A stretch of 64,000 bases of DNA from assembly GCF_900129465.1 (NCBI RefSeq), contig NZ_FSRA01000002.1:2418001-2482000 (forward strand), written 5' to 3'. Of the stretch, positions 34,146 to 44,164 are shown piece by piece. Numbering within the stretch: position 1 is the stretch's first letter; each line of letters opens with the position of its first letter. The stretch is from Chitinophaga niabensis. GTDB lineage: Bacteria > Bacteroidota > Bacteroidia > Chitinophagales > Chitinophagaceae. The notes under the pieces were generated by a model. The model had not been told where the DNA came from. It saw nothing but the letters and a program-made list of their open reading frames with translations, and did no database searches. The position numbers were made by a program, and so were the translations under genes.

Positions 34146-34511
34146 ATGTCAACTGTATATCAGGTTAATAAGGGGATCAATCGTAGTATAGAGTTTAAAG
34201 GCATTAAAGCCCAGTATATAATATACCTGGCAGTTGGATTAGTTACTTTATTACTCCTCTTTACAATTTTGTATGTTGTTGGTGTTAGTACCTACATGTG
34301 CATGGCTATTATAATCCCTACTGCGGCTATATTTTATACTGTTATACAACGAATAAGTAAAAAGTATGGAGAACATGGATTGACTAATTATTTTTCCCGA
34401 AAAAGATTACCATCTAGCATTCAAACAAAAACAAGGAACATATTTTTTCAATTAAGTGAGATAGAAAATGAAGAAGAAAAGGAGCTTGGAAGAAGTGCTT
34501 CCAATTTATAA
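34146..34511 (+). CDS. traF: TraF (DUF4133) conjugative transfer protein
   Basis: 121 residues from the ATG at 34146. 'YQVNKGINRSIEFKGIKAQY' is the DUF4133 opening, followed by two membrane helices and 'KYGEHGLTNYFSRKRLP'. VirB3-like. Its 3' end overlaps traG by 44 bp, indicating tight coupling. Confidence 0.88.
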   Translation: MSTVYQVNKGINRSIEFKGIKAQYIIYLAVGLVTLLLLFTILYVVGVSTYMCMAIIIPTAAIFYTVIQRISKKYGEHGLTNYFSRKRLPSSIQTKTRNIFFQLSEIENEEEKELGRSASNL

Positions 34512-35820
34512 AGTTGAAAATAATTGTATTTTATCCAGGACTGGAGATGTTACTATTGCTTTTGAAGTTACTTTGCCAGAATTATTCACGCTGTCCATTG
34601 ATGATTATGAGGCATTACACTTTACGTGGGTAAAAGCTATCCGATTATTACCTGCCCATTCAATACTGCATAAACAGGACTGGTTTGTTAGATCAAAATA
34701 CAAATCCAATTTTGATAACCCTGATCTAACCTTTTTATCAAGAAGCAGTGAACTAAATTTTAATGAAAGGCCTTATTATAGCCATCAATGCTATCTTTAT
34801 CTTACTAAAAGATCTGCAAGTCAAAGAACTTCCAGTTCCTTAACAAGCTCCTTAATTAAATTCAACCTATCCACAGAGCAATCCATTAATAACCGGGAGT
34901 TATCAGAATTCATGGATAAGGCAGGACAATTCATTAAAATATTAGAAGATTGTTCTTTTATCAAAACGAGACGACTTTCAACGGAAGAATTGGTAGGTAG
35001 CGTTGGTAGTGCTGGGTTGATAGAAAGATATTGCTTTTTGTTAGGAAAAGATGAAATGCCCCTAATTCGAGACATTGATTTTTCTGGGCAATTGAAAGTT
35101 GGAGATCTTCATACCAAGATTTTTACTTTGGCCGATATTAATGATTTGCCCTCTCTTTGCGGACCCAGATGCAATTACGAAAAGTACAGTACAGACAAGA
35201 CGAAATTTTCAGTATCCTTCGCTGCCCCGCTTGGGCACTTGCTAAACTGTAATCATATTTACAACCAGTATATAACTATTAATGATGTTCAGCAAACTCT
35301 AAAGAAAATGGAGTCCAAAAGGTTGCGACTTCATTCATTATCTGCATACTCAAGGGAGAATAGCCTTAGTAGAGACGCTGTTAATCAATTTTTGAATGAG
35401 GCAATTTCTCAACAAAGGTTGCCAGTAAAGGCTCACTTTAATATTGTATCATGGACAGACAATAAAAGTCAATTAAAAGAAATTCGTAATAATATTTCCT
35501 CTTCTTTAGCCCAAATGGATGCTGTAGCAAAAGAAGAAACAATTATATCACCTCAGCTATTTTTTGCGGGAATACCTGGGGGAAGTGGTTATCTACCACT
35601 TCATGAAACCTTTGACAGTTTTGCCGAACAGGCTAGTTGCTTTTTTACCCAGGAAACTAGCTATAGATCTTCTTTATCTCCTGTTGGAATTAGGTTGGGT
35701 GACAGGTTATCTGGGATACCCATACATGTTGATATTTCTGACGAACCAATACTAAAGGGAATTTGCACCAACCGCAATAAATTCATTTTGGGGCCCTCCC
35801 TGTGCCGGGTCATTCAGTAA
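34468..35820 (+). pseudogene. traG: traG (VirB4-type ATPase), N-terminal part, interrupted in Walker A
   Basis: 450 residues of a TraG/VirB4-type conjugation ATPase: N-terminal domain through 'GIRLGDRLSGIPIHVDISD' and 'TNRNKFILGPS'. Normal family members continue G-S-G-K-S. Here the frame runs after the TCC codon at 35797-35799 into foreign sequence and stops at 35818-35820. The missing GGT-TCT-GGG-AAA-TCT codons appear 44 bp later in another frame. Neither half alone has a Walker A motif, so the ATPase is inactive unless the insertion is bypassed. Everything else in the gene is intact. Confidence 0.85.
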
Positions 35821-35843
35821 TGGGTGACCCGGCATTATAATCC
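35797..35843 (+). mobile_element. 44-bp hairpin insertion in traG, flanked by TCC/TCC
   Basis: Between the codons for G-P-S and G-S-G-K-S lie 44 extra bases. They contain a perfect 10-bp inverted repeat TGCCGGGTCA (35803-35812)/TGACCCGGCA (35825-35834) with a 12-nt loop holding the stop codon. The insertion is bracketed by TCC (35797-35799) and TCC (35841-35843): either a 3-bp target duplication or matched take-off and landing codons. I noticed no second copy in the window. Confidence 0.7.
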
Positions 35844-36992
35844 GGTTCTGGGAAATCTTTCTTTACCAACCACATGGTAAGGAGCTATTATGAACAAGGA
35901 ACCCATATTGTTTTAATTGATATTGGCCATAGTTACCGTGGATTGTGTGAAATGGTCAATGGGTATTATTTCTGCTATGAGGAAAAAAATCCTATACAGT
36001 TTAATCCATTTTACCTGGAAGAAGGGGATACGCTTGATACAGAAAGGAAAGAGAGTATAAAAACAATGATCCTGGCATTGTGGAAGAAAGACGATGAACA
36101 CTTTACCAGATCAGAATACGTAGCTATTTCAGACTCAATACAACTGTATTACGATTATCTATCAAATAACCCTGAGTTATTTCCCTGTTTCAATAGTTAT
36201 TACGAGTTCGTTCAGGATCATTTCACTGTAAAATTGAAAAGTGAAAATGTCAAAGATAAAGATTTTGACATTGGTAATTTCTTATACGTATTGCGGCCCT
36301 ATTACGGAAACGGTGAGTTTGGGTTTCTTCTGAATGCAAAGAAAAATTTAGATCTACTTCACCAACGATTAATTGTATTTGAACTTGATAATATAAGCGG
36401 GCACGCTGTACTCCTTCCAATTGTGACATTAATTATAATGTCCGTTTTCGTCTCCAAAATGAGAAGATTACGAGGAACAAGGAAGATGATTTTAATTGAA
36501 GAAGCATGGAAGGCTATTTCCAAAGGTGGAATGGCTGGATATATGCGATACCTGGTAAAGACTGTTCGTAAATATTTTGGAGAGACATGTTTTGTTAGCC
36601 AGGAAGCGGAGGATGTTGCAAACAACCCAATTGTTAAAGATGCAATCATCAATAATTCAGACTGTAAAATTTTACTTGATCAAACTAAATATATAAACAA
36701 GTTCGATAGTGTTCAGCAACTTCTTGGATTAACTGATAAGGAAAAAACGCTTATTCTCTCGCTAAACAAAGCCAATGATCCATCAAAGAAATATAAGGAA
36801 GTGTTTATAAGTCTTGGTGGTACTGTATCTAAAGTATATAGAACTGAAGTTTCATTGGAGGAATATTTATGCTATACGACTGAAGAAAAGGAGAAAATTA
36901 AAGTACAGGAATATGCTAGAAAGTATGGCAGTATTCAAAAAGGAATTGCAATGTTGGCACAGGATATTCGGCAGGGAAATATTGCTGCGTAA
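35844..36992 (+). pseudogene. traG: traG (VirB4-type ATPase), C-terminal part
   Basis: In frame from 35844 the sequence reads G-S-G-K-S-F-F-T-N-H-M and continues 'VRSYYEQGTHIVLIDIGHSY', then to the end of the ATPase with 'RKMILIEEAWKAISKGG' (Walker B region) and 'DSVQQLLGLTDKEKTLI'. The first ATG is at 35874, just after the Walker A lysine, giving 372 residues. The 83 bp from 36993 to traI is a normal spacer. Confidence 0.85.
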
Positions 36993-37078
36993 AAGTTTAG
37001 TGATACTTTTTACTTTTTTATAATGCAGTTTCTTATTCCTTCTCTGCATTTATTTAAAAGAATTTCAAATAATAATGT

Positions 37079-37756
37079 ATGCTTTTTAAGTCCCTAATAA
37101 TATTTCTTGTACTAATAACCTTTTGCTTGTACTCAAAACAGGCTTCTTCTCAGGTTGTTGTCATCGAAGCAATAAAGGTAGTTGCAAAAAAGGTAATCAG
37201 GGCGATGGATCTGCAGATTCAAAGAATTCAGAATAGGACAATTGATTTGCAGAATATTCAAAGACAGATTGAAAATGTCCTTTCAAAGCTTAAGCTGGAT
37301 GAAATTGCGCAATGGACTGAAAAGCAAAAAGAACTGTACAAAGAATATTTTGATGAATTATGGAGGATAAAGTCAATCCTTAGGTATTACCAGGAGTTCA
37401 AAGATATTGTAGATAAACAGAAACAGCTTTTTAATGAGTATAAAAGGGCTTATGAGATAGTAGGCCGTGATACTAAATTTAGTGAAGAAGAATTAGAGTA
37501 TATATACAATGTTTACTCAGGAATTTTGAATTCCAGTATCGAAACAGTAAATGATATCTTACTGATTATGGAATCTTTCAGTGTACGAATGTCTGATGCA
37601 GAACGATTAAAAATTATTAGTGATACAAATTTAGCCTTGGACAAGTATTTAGCAGACTTGAGAAAGTTTAATCAACGGAACCGGTTACTGAGCCTTCAAC
37701 GTGCTAAATCAGAGAAGGAACTTGAGATTGTCAAAAGAATGTATGATTGGAAATAG
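37079..37756 (+). CDS. traI: TraI (DUF4141)-type conjugal transfer protein
   Basis: 225 residues: signal sequence ending 'QASSQVVV', then 'IQRIQNRTIDLQNIQRQIEN' coiled-coil and 'RMSDAERLKIISDTNLALDK' near the C-terminus. VirB5-like periplasmic helical protein of Bacteroidota transfer systems. Next gene begins 7 bp later. Confidence 0.8.
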   Translation: MLFKSLIIFLVLITFCLYSKQASSQVVVIEAIKVVAKKVIRAMDLQIQRIQNRTIDLQNIQRQIENVLSKLKLDEIAQWTEKQKELYKEYFDELWRIKSILRYYQEFKDIVDKQKQLFNEYKRAYEIVGRDTKFSEEELEYIYNVYSGILNSSIETVNDILLIMESFSVRMSDAERLKIISDTNLALDKYLADLRKFNQRNRLLSLQRAKSEKELEIVKRMYDWK

Positions 37757-37762
37757 AAAGGT

Positions 37763-38587
37763 ATGAAAAAGCTGGACAGTATTGTTGCAGAACAAGCATT
37801 ATTACTCAGAGCAAATGGCTATTCTGAAGAATATCTTAATAATGGAGAAGCTGAAGGTAGCTATGTCGAACATTTAAAATTGGCTCTGGAGCCTGTTATA
37901 GATAAGGATGATTTGTTATTCGATTGTGAGCCATTTGACATGCAGCTATTGGGTGTTTTCGATCAAAAGGACCGTGTTCTATTTACTTTTTCATATGAGT
38001 TTGATGTTTTCAATTCACAAATTACTCTTAAACAGATTGAAGCTCGTTTGAATGATGTTCAACTAATTATCATTATTGATAAAGGTAGCGATGTATTGGC
38101 CAGCCGGGAATTGTATGAAAAAGTTAAAAGTTTGAGCCAGGTAGTCAATAATTTTCAAGAGAAGGAAGCTGCTCAATACTATGACAATCTAATAGAACGG
38201 GAAAAACACCTTTTGGCTACAAATGGATATCATAATACTAATGTAGAAGTTCAGTTTAGGAATACAATAGAGAGAGGTAAAAAAGATTCTTCTATTATTC
38301 AAAGTTTTATTATTCATGGAACCTCCAAGACAGGGGATATGTTTGATAAAATGCAATATCGCCTTCATTACGAATACCATCCATTAAAGAGAGAATTCCG
38401 GTTAAAATCAGTTTATGCCAAAGTTGATGGAGAAGCTAGAATATTTAAAGGTACAGATAGCTATCCGATTCCACCTGCTATAGATATTTATAGATATCTA
38501 TTAGAAGAAATAAATAAAAAGCGCGCTGCTCTTATTTTAAATAACATACCTGACTCTAACTTCTCTAAAGGGAGATACATTAAATAA
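37763..38587 (+). CDS. Hypothetical protein with duplicated domain in the tra operon
   Basis: 274 residues without signal or membrane segment. Two halves look related (about 8-90 and 146-226): each starts 'LLRANGY'/'LLATNGY', has a mid strand 'LLGVFDQKDRVLFTFSYEFD'/'FIIHGTSKTG...YRLHYEYH' and ends 'LKQIEARLND'/'LKSVYAKVDG'. Cytoplasmic by prediction; possibly a substrate-binding or regulatory factor for transfer. Confidence 0.5.
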   Translation: MKKLDSIVAEQALLLRANGYSEEYLNNGEAEGSYVEHLKLALEPVIDKDDLLFDCEPFDMQLLGVFDQKDRVLFTFSYEFDVFNSQITLKQIEARLNDVQLIIIIDKGSDVLASRELYEKVKSLSQVVNNFQEKEAAQYYDNLIEREKHLLATNGYHNTNVEVQFRNTIERGKKDSSIIQSFIIHGTSKTGDMFDKMQYRLHYEYHPLKREFRLKSVYAKVDGEARIFKGTDSYPIPPAIDIYRYLLEEINKKRAALILNNIPDSNFSKGRYIK

Positions 38588-38600
38588 ATTAAGTATTGCC

Positions 38601-39239
38601 ATGTTTAAAGTGTTGTGTATATCAATTGGAATATTTCTTCTAATTCATCCTTGTTTTGCACAGGGTATATTCAATCAGAAAAAGACACAGACAAGGTATA
38701 AAATAGAACAAATAGCAAAGCTTCGTTTATACTTGGAGTATCTAAAAACAGGATATAGTACTGTACATACAGGTCTTTCATTAATTGGTGATATTAAGAA
38801 AGGAGATTTTGATTTGCACTCTCTGTTTTTTCAGGATTTATATACTGTTAAACCGGTTTTTAGAAAATATTCCAAGTGTAATCACATCACCAATAACATC
38901 AAATTGATTCAATCTGAAATTCAGGATATCATATCATTTTTAAACTCCGAAAATCTATTTGTCCAACCAGATATTATTTCAATTGAGAACAGTGTTGCTG
39001 ATTTTTACTCACAGCTAATAAATGATTTGTTTCAATTAGGAGAAATATTGTCAAATGGGTTTGTTCAAATGAAGGATGCAGAAAGGTTTGAGCGTATTGA
39101 TAAATTACTGGTTTCTGTTGAGGATAAGAGATCCTGGGTTACAAAATTTGGTCAAAAGATTAGGTTGTTATCAATGCACCGGAGAATGAGTTCATCAGAC
39201 ATTAAACAGCTTGATAATTTGAGTGTGCAATATAAATAA
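38601..39239 (+). CDS. Exported TerB-like conjugation accessory protein 1
   Basis: 212 residues: signal ending 'CFAQG', then 'YKIEQIAKLRLYLEYLKTGY', 'GLSLIGDIKKGDFDLHSLFF' and 'MKDAERFERIDKLL'. Bacteroidota transfer operons often carry this family, sometimes labelled TerB-like. Paralog of the next gene (39248). Periplasmic helical scaffold inferred. Confidence 0.65.
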   Translation: MFKVLCISIGIFLLIHPCFAQGIFNQKKTQTRYKIEQIAKLRLYLEYLKTGYSTVHTGLSLIGDIKKGDFDLHSLFFQDLYTVKPVFRKYSKCNHITNNIKLIQSEIQDIISFLNSENLFVQPDIISIENSVADFYSQLINDLFQLGEILSNGFVQMKDAERFERIDKLLVSVEDKRSWVTKFGQKIRLLSMHRRMSSSDIKQLDNLSVQYK

Positions 39240-39247
39240 TATTAACC

Positions 39248-39883
39248 ATGAAAAATCTATTAAAGTTATTTAGCTCATTTTTTTTCCTGATGATAATCTT
39301 GCCTACTGCAAAGGGACAGTCTTATGAAGTACAGCAACTTATTTTGAATATCGAAAAATTGAATCAGCTGAAATCTATCTTATCCCAAATGTACAAAGGT
39401 TATACAATACTTAATACCGGCTATACAACCATTAAGGGGTTATCTGAGGGGAATTTTTCGTTGCATAAAGTATTTCTGGATGAATTATTGAATGTAAGCC
39501 CCACAGTAAAAAAATATAGGAAGGCCGTCGAGATTATTAACATGCAAGCTGAAATCTTAAAATTATATAAAAAGTCGTTTGCTTCATTTTCTGTGAAGAA
39601 GATATTATCTGAGCCTGAGTCAAACTATATAGAGATTGTTTACCAGGATCTTTTCAAACGGTCGCTAAAAAATCTTGATGAGTTGTTAATGATAATCACT
39701 GCCAATAAGCTAAGGATGAGTGACGCAGAACGAATAGAGGCTATTGACAGGATATATGACGATATGAGAGAGAAAAGAGATTTTGGAAGACATTTTTTTA
39801 ATAAGTCCGTCATTTTAAAGTTTCAACGCGGTAGAGAACTTCATGATATCCAGGTGTTGCAAGATCTTAATAAACAAAATTGA
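39248..39883 (+). CDS. Exported TerB-like conjugation accessory protein 2
   Basis: 211 residues: signal ending 'TAKGQS', then 'LNQLKSILSQMYKGYTILNT' and 'KGLSEGNFSLHKVFLDELLN', 'MSDAERIEAIDRIYDDMREK'. Colinear with 38601 along its length, so a tandem duplication followed by divergence. Likely assembles with TraI-type proteins at the mating pore. Confidence 0.65.
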   Translation: MKNLLKLFSSFFFLMIILPTAKGQSYEVQQLILNIEKLNQLKSILSQMYKGYTILNTGYTTIKGLSEGNFSLHKVFLDELLNVSPTVKKYRKAVEIINMQAEILKLYKKSFASFSVKKILSEPESNYIEIVYQDLFKRSLKNLDELLMIITANKLRMSDAERIEAIDRIYDDMREKRDFGRHFFNKSVILKFQRGRELHDIQVLQDLNKQN

Positions 39884-39888
39884 GTGAT

Positions 39889-41094
39889 ATGAAGTCTAAA
39901 ATAGTAATTGGATTTATATTGATTTTTATTCTTGCTTTTCCCATTGTTGGCCAATGCCAGTTTTTAGAAGGGCAATTGGGTAAGTATCATGATATACTTT
40001 ATCGGTTATATAAGGAAATGATTCCTATGGCCAAGGATTTACTTGTTGTTTCTCAGGCCGTTGGAGCATTTGGTGCATTATGGTTCATTGGTGTAAGAGT
40101 TTTGAAGCATTTAGCTGCTGCTGAACCCATAGATTTCTTCCCTTTGGTAAAACCTATAGTAGTTACCATACTCATTTCAATTTATCCCGTAGTATTGGGA
40201 GTTATGAATGGCGTTTTATCTCCTACTGTTATTGCAACAAAAGAGATGGTCAAAAAGTCAAACAATCCTGTTGCAGTGTTATTGGAACAAAGACAGAAAG
40301 CAATTGAGGAAAATAAAGAATGGCAAGATCTTGTAGGAGGAATTGGTAGTAGTAATGAGGAGTGGGATAAGTATAACCAACAGCATGATGAAAAGGGAGA
40401 ATCTTCATTAGGAAGTGCATTTACTTTCTCCTTATCTATTATTCATCATTCGATCAACGTAATCATAAAACTTTTTGTATCCTTTTTATTACAAATATTG
40501 TATTTCGCTGCGGCTATTTGTATCGATTCAATGCGAACATTCATTTTGTTATTACTATCTATACTTGGACCGTTTGTATTGTGTTTAAGCATATACGATG
40601 GATTCCAGCATATATTACCTATTTGGATTGCTAGATATGTTAATGTTTATCTATGGCTGCCAATTGCAAATCTTATGGGTTCAATGATTGGAAAGATACA
40701 AGCTGAAATGTTAAAAATGGATTTGAAGGACATGTTCGAGGGTAATATTCCAAGTTTTGGTCAAACTGATGTACTCTACCTTATATTTCTTGTTGTTGGA
40801 ATAGTTGGATATTTCTGTATTCCTAGTATCTCCAATTATATAGTGCATGCAGCTGGTGCCAATACAATTGTATCTAAAACAAATTCTTTAATTCTAACGG
40901 CTGGTAGTATGGCTATAACCGGTGGAACTACTGCCTCTGGTGGAGGAGCTACTGCTACAGCTGGTTCAGGTAGTATGAGTAGTTCGAATTACGGTAATGA
41001 CCTCTATACTTCATCAATGGCAGATGCTGCTAACTCTGAGCCATATCATAAAGAGGGGGGATATAATTATTCCAAATTATCTGGAGACAAATAA
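39889..41094 (+). CDS. traJ: TraJ, VirB6-like conjugal transfer membrane protein
   Basis: 402 residues from the ATG at 39889, whose 5' end follows the previous stop by 5 bp. Signal, then several hydrophobic helices (about 60-80, 90-110, 205-235, 300-325), 'SIYDGFQHILPIWIARYVNV' and a Gly/Ser/Thr-rich tail (about 345-375). Typical TraJ pore component. Confidence 0.88.
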   Translation: MKSKIVIGFILIFILAFPIVGQCQFLEGQLGKYHDILYRLYKEMIPMAKDLLVVSQAVGAFGALWFIGVRVLKHLAAAEPIDFFPLVKPIVVTILISIYPVVLGVMNGVLSPTVIATKEMVKKSNNPVAVLLEQRQKAIEENKEWQDLVGGIGSSNEEWDKYNQQHDEKGESSLGSAFTFSLSIIHHSINVIIKLFVSFLLQILYFAAAICIDSMRTFILLLLSILGPFVLCLSIYDGFQHILPIWIARYVNVYLWLPIANLMGSMIGKIQAEMLKMDLKDMFEGNIPSFGQTDVLYLIFLVVGIVGYFCIPSISNYIVHAAGANTIVSKTNSLILTAGSMAITGGTTASGGGATATAGSGSMSSSNYGNDLYTSSMADAANSEPYHKEGGYNYSKLSGDK

Positions 41095-41107
41095 AATAGG
41101 TATTAGT

Positions 41108-41722
41108 ATGTTTCAACAATTTAAAAATATTGATTCTGCTTTTCAACTTACCCGAGTATTATCTATTATAGCCTTAGCTGGTAGTATTATTCTAAATGTC
41201 TCATTGGCCTATATAGATTATAAAGAAGATAAAGACAGGGAAAACAGGGTATATGTTATAGCAAATGGAAAGTTGTTTGAAGCATTTGCAGAAGATAGGG
41301 GGAGGTATTGGCCTATCGAAATTAAAGATCATGTAGAATCTTTTCACCATGATTTTTTTACTATTGAACCTGATTGGGATGATATTGTAAAGGGAATTAA
41401 TAAGGCCCTTTACCTGGCAGATAACTCAGCAGCAAATGAGTATTCTAATTTAAAAGAAAGCGGTTATTACAACTCCTTTGTATCTGCAAATGCACGCCAA
41501 GTAGTAGAACATGATAAAGTCGAAATAAACATGGATGTTTCTCCTTGGCACTTTAAATATACCGGAAGGCTTGTAATAAAACGCTCAACTACAGAAGTAG
41601 CAAGATCGTTAATAACAGAAGGTACCCTAAAGATTGTTAAGCCTACTGATAATAACCCACACGGATTAAAAATTGGAAATTGGAGGATACTGGAAAATAA
41701 GGATGTTTCTCTTTCAAAATGA
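41108..41722 (+). CDS. traK: TraK conjugative transfer protein (VirB8-like)
   Basis: 204 residues from the ATG at 41108, discarding a long N-terminal overlap with traJ. 'MFQQFKNIDSAFQLTRVLSI' and one membrane helix, 'VYVIANGKLFEAFA', and 'HDFFTIEPDWDDIVKGINKA' match TraK. Stop overlaps the next start (ATGA). Confidence 0.88.
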   Translation: MFQQFKNIDSAFQLTRVLSIIALAGSIILNVSLAYIDYKEDKDRENRVYVIANGKLFEAFAEDRGRYWPIEIKDHVESFHHDFFTIEPDWDDIVKGINKALYLADNSAANEYSNLKESGYYNSFVSANARQVVEHDKVEINMDVSPWHFKYTGRLVIKRSTTEVARSLITEGTLKIVKPTDNNPHGLKIGNWRILENKDVSLSK

Positions 41723-42084
41723 CAGTTATGTTTGGAATATTTTCACTTTTCAAAAGAAAACGGAAAGACATATCTCAAAAAGAAGCTCGACAAGGAATTC
41801 TATATTCATTTCAGGTTAAGCTATCTTCTTACCTTTTTGAAAAGCAAAAGCGATTTACATTTAGGCAAAGGAAACTATTTTTCCTGCTATTTTGTATTTT
41901 GATAATAGGTATTCAGTTCTTCTATTTATATAAAATGATCAAACCTGATAACCAAGATCATTTTTTTCTACCCCATCAAACCATTACAACACCTACCGAT
42001 ATAACTCTTCCAGACAGTTTAGATATTAAAGTTATACAAACATATAAGCATTTTAAGAAACTTGAAAACACCACTCCCAAATAA
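41719..42084 (+). CDS. Small single-span protein at the traL position
   Basis: 121 residues, basic N-terminus, one transmembrane helix (about 51-70), short periplasmic tail. Position between traK and traM and the coupled start suggest a TraL-like role; sequence identity to TraL not certain. Confidence 0.5.
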   Translation: MTVMFGIFSLFKRKRKDISQKEARQGILYSFQVKLSSYLFEKQKRFTFRQRKLFFLLFCILIIGIQFFYLYKMIKPDNQDHFFLPHQTITTPTDITLPDSLDIKVIQTYKHFKKLENTTPK

Positions 42085-42108
42085 GTTTTCAATCAAAAAT
42101 GTAATAAT

Positions 42109-43287
42109 ATGAAATTAGTGATTAAGAAGTATCGAAAGATACTAGTGATGTTGCCATGCTTTCTCATTATTATCCTTTTTCTAGGGTACGTAATTAAAGG
42201 GGGGATAGAGAGTAGTAAAAATGAAGGTTCTACTATTGACTCATCAAAACGCTTTAATATCGCACTACCGGCTCCACGTATTGAGGAAAAGAATAAAACA
42301 AAATTGGAAGCATTCATGCAATCTCAGGCTGATTCCAATAAGAAGGATGATGAACTAGAGCCATATGCAAAAAGATTTTTTGATCCTGGACCAACAGAAG
42401 AGCATTTTGAGCATGATATGGAGGCAAATAAGGGTAACTATAAGCGTCCTACAATTGAGCAACAGGAACGGAAAGTTAATGAACAAATGAACAGAATTCT
42501 AAAGGAGTTGAATAGTGCTTCTGGTAATAATTCGTTCAGTACTAACGACAGTAACGATTTGCCAGCTCAAGGAGATAATAAGCCAGAGATAGCCCGTTTG
42601 GAAGCATTAATTGAAAGTCTTCAATCGGGATCTGAACCGGATCATGAATTATTGCGACTCGATACCATGCTAAACAAGATTATTCAAATAAATGAGCCAT
42701 TTAAATTATCTAAAATAGGAGCCAGGCCTGATAGTAATGTTCTAATTGTACAGAAGTATCCTTTGAATATTGGCTTTAGAAATGCAGACCGAAGATATTT
42801 TTTTGGATTAGACAATAATCCGGTTACAATTAGTAATGAAAAAACTGCTATCAAAGCGGTAGTACATAGTGATCAAACGGTTCAGGATGGTTCAACCATC
42901 AAACTCAGATTGATTGAAAGCATCTATATAGGTCAAAAGGAGATCCCTGCAAATACATTTGTATATGGGGTATGTAAAATCTCTGATGAAAGACTAATAA
43001 TTAACCTCAAAAACATAGTTTGCAATAACACAATGTATCCTGTAAGCCTTTCGGGATATGATATGGATGGTATTCCAGGCATCCATATACCTGGAACTAT
43101 AACACGCGACGCTTCAAAACAAGGTATGGACCAGGTAATTCAATCACTTTCTATGACAGGAATTGACCCATCTTTAACAGCTCAGGCCACAACTGCAGGT
43201 ATTCAAACGTTAAAAGATCTAATACGTCGAAAAGTAAAACTTGTAAAGGTAACCATTAAAGCAGGTCACCAGCTGCTTCTTCAATAG
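42109..43287 (+). CDS. traM: TraM conjugative transfer protein (VirB10-like)
   Basis: 392 residues: N-terminal membrane helix (about 13-28), a long charged linker with 'ARLEALIESLQSGSEPDHEL' coiled region, and the C-terminal TraM domain with 'IKAVVHSDQTVQDGSTIKLR', 'PANTFVYGVCKISDER' and 'SLSGYDMDGIPGIHIPG'. Spans the periplasm as the pore core. Confidence 0.9.
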   Translation: MKLVIKKYRKILVMLPCFLIIILFLGYVIKGGIESSKNEGSTIDSSKRFNIALPAPRIEEKNKTKLEAFMQSQADSNKKDDELEPYAKRFFDPGPTEEHFEHDMEANKGNYKRPTIEQQERKVNEQMNRILKELNSASGNNSFSTNDSNDLPAQGDNKPEIARLEALIESLQSGSEPDHELLRLDTMLNKIIQINEPFKLSKIGARPDSNVLIVQKYPLNIGFRNADRRYFFGLDNNPVTISNEKTAIKAVVHSDQTVQDGSTIKLRLIESIYIGQKEIPANTFVYGVCKISDERLIINLKNIVCNNTMYPVSLSGYDMDGIPGIHIPGTITRDASKQGMDQVIQSLSMTGIDPSLTAQATTAGIQTLKDLIRRKVKLVKVTIKAGHQLLLQ

Positions 43288-43317
43288 ATAAAATTGATAA
43301 TATTTAAAATTATAACA

Positions 43318-44163
43318 ATGAGGTTTATATTATTATTTACAATAGCATTAAGTTTCACCTTTTCTGGATATTCTCAATTTATTTCACAACCAGAATCTGT
43401 AATTCCCATAATACCCCACAAGATAAAAGTAACCCATCGAGCAACCACTGTTTTGGTATTTCCATACACAGTACTTAATGATCCAGACAGGGGCATTGAT
43501 GGATTGGTAGCAGCTAAAGTTACAGGAGTGGAAAATGTACTAAAACTGAAAGCAGCATTTAATTATTTAGACACTACCAGTTTGCATGTATTTACGTCAG
43601 ATGGAGGTATTCATGTATTTGAAGTAACCTATGACCCTAAACTTTTCAATACTACCTATAAAATTATTTCCCAGGATTCAATGATGACTATAAAAAAACT
43701 TGCAAAATATCAGAAAAAATCAGATGTAAACGAAAAGGAGTTGGACATCTTGGTAAATAAAGTTCGACATCAAAAGGGTTTTCTGAATGATGATACAAGA
43801 AAATATAGAATGCAACTCTTATTGCGTGGCATATATTTTAGTGATGATATTATGTTTTTTAAATTCAACATTAAAAATAAATCTAACCTTCCTTATCAAG
43901 CCGGTTGGGCGAGGTTATACCTGATGGATAAAATTGTATCTAAAAGAACATCAGTTCAACAATTAGCAATTGACCCTTTATATCGTGACGATTTTCCGTA
44001 TTTAGCTGGGAAAAGTAAGCAAGACTGGATTATCGCCATCCCGAAAACTACCATTCCTGATAAAAAGCAGCTAATATTTGAACTTCAAGAAGATAATGGA
44101 GGACGACATCTAAAGATTTCAATCCAAAATAGAGATTTATTCAAATCCCGAAAAATATTATAA
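43318..44163 (+). CDS. traN: TraN (DUF4138) conjugative transfer protein (VirB9-like)
   Basis: 281 residues from the ATG at 43318 (MRFILLFTIALSFTF), which gives a clean signal ending 'GYSQF'. Contains 'VFPYTVLNDPDRGIDGLVAA' and 'ENVLKLKAAF', hallmarks of TraN, and the C-terminal 'IAIPKTTIPDKKQLIFEL'. Outer-membrane-side ring component. Confidence 0.88.
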   Translation: MRFILLFTIALSFTFSGYSQFISQPESVIPIIPHKIKVTHRATTVLVFPYTVLNDPDRGIDGLVAAKVTGVENVLKLKAAFNYLDTTSLHVFTSDGGIHVFEVTYDPKLFNTTYKIISQDSMMTIKKLAKYQKKSDVNEKELDILVNKVRHQKGFLNDDTRKYRMQLLLRGIYFSDDIMFFKFNIKNKSNLPYQAGWARLYLMDKIVSKRTSVQQLAIDPLYRDDFPYLAGKSKQDWIIAIPKTTIPDKKQLIFELQEDNGGRHLKISIQNRDLFKSRKIL

Positions 44164-44164
44164 A

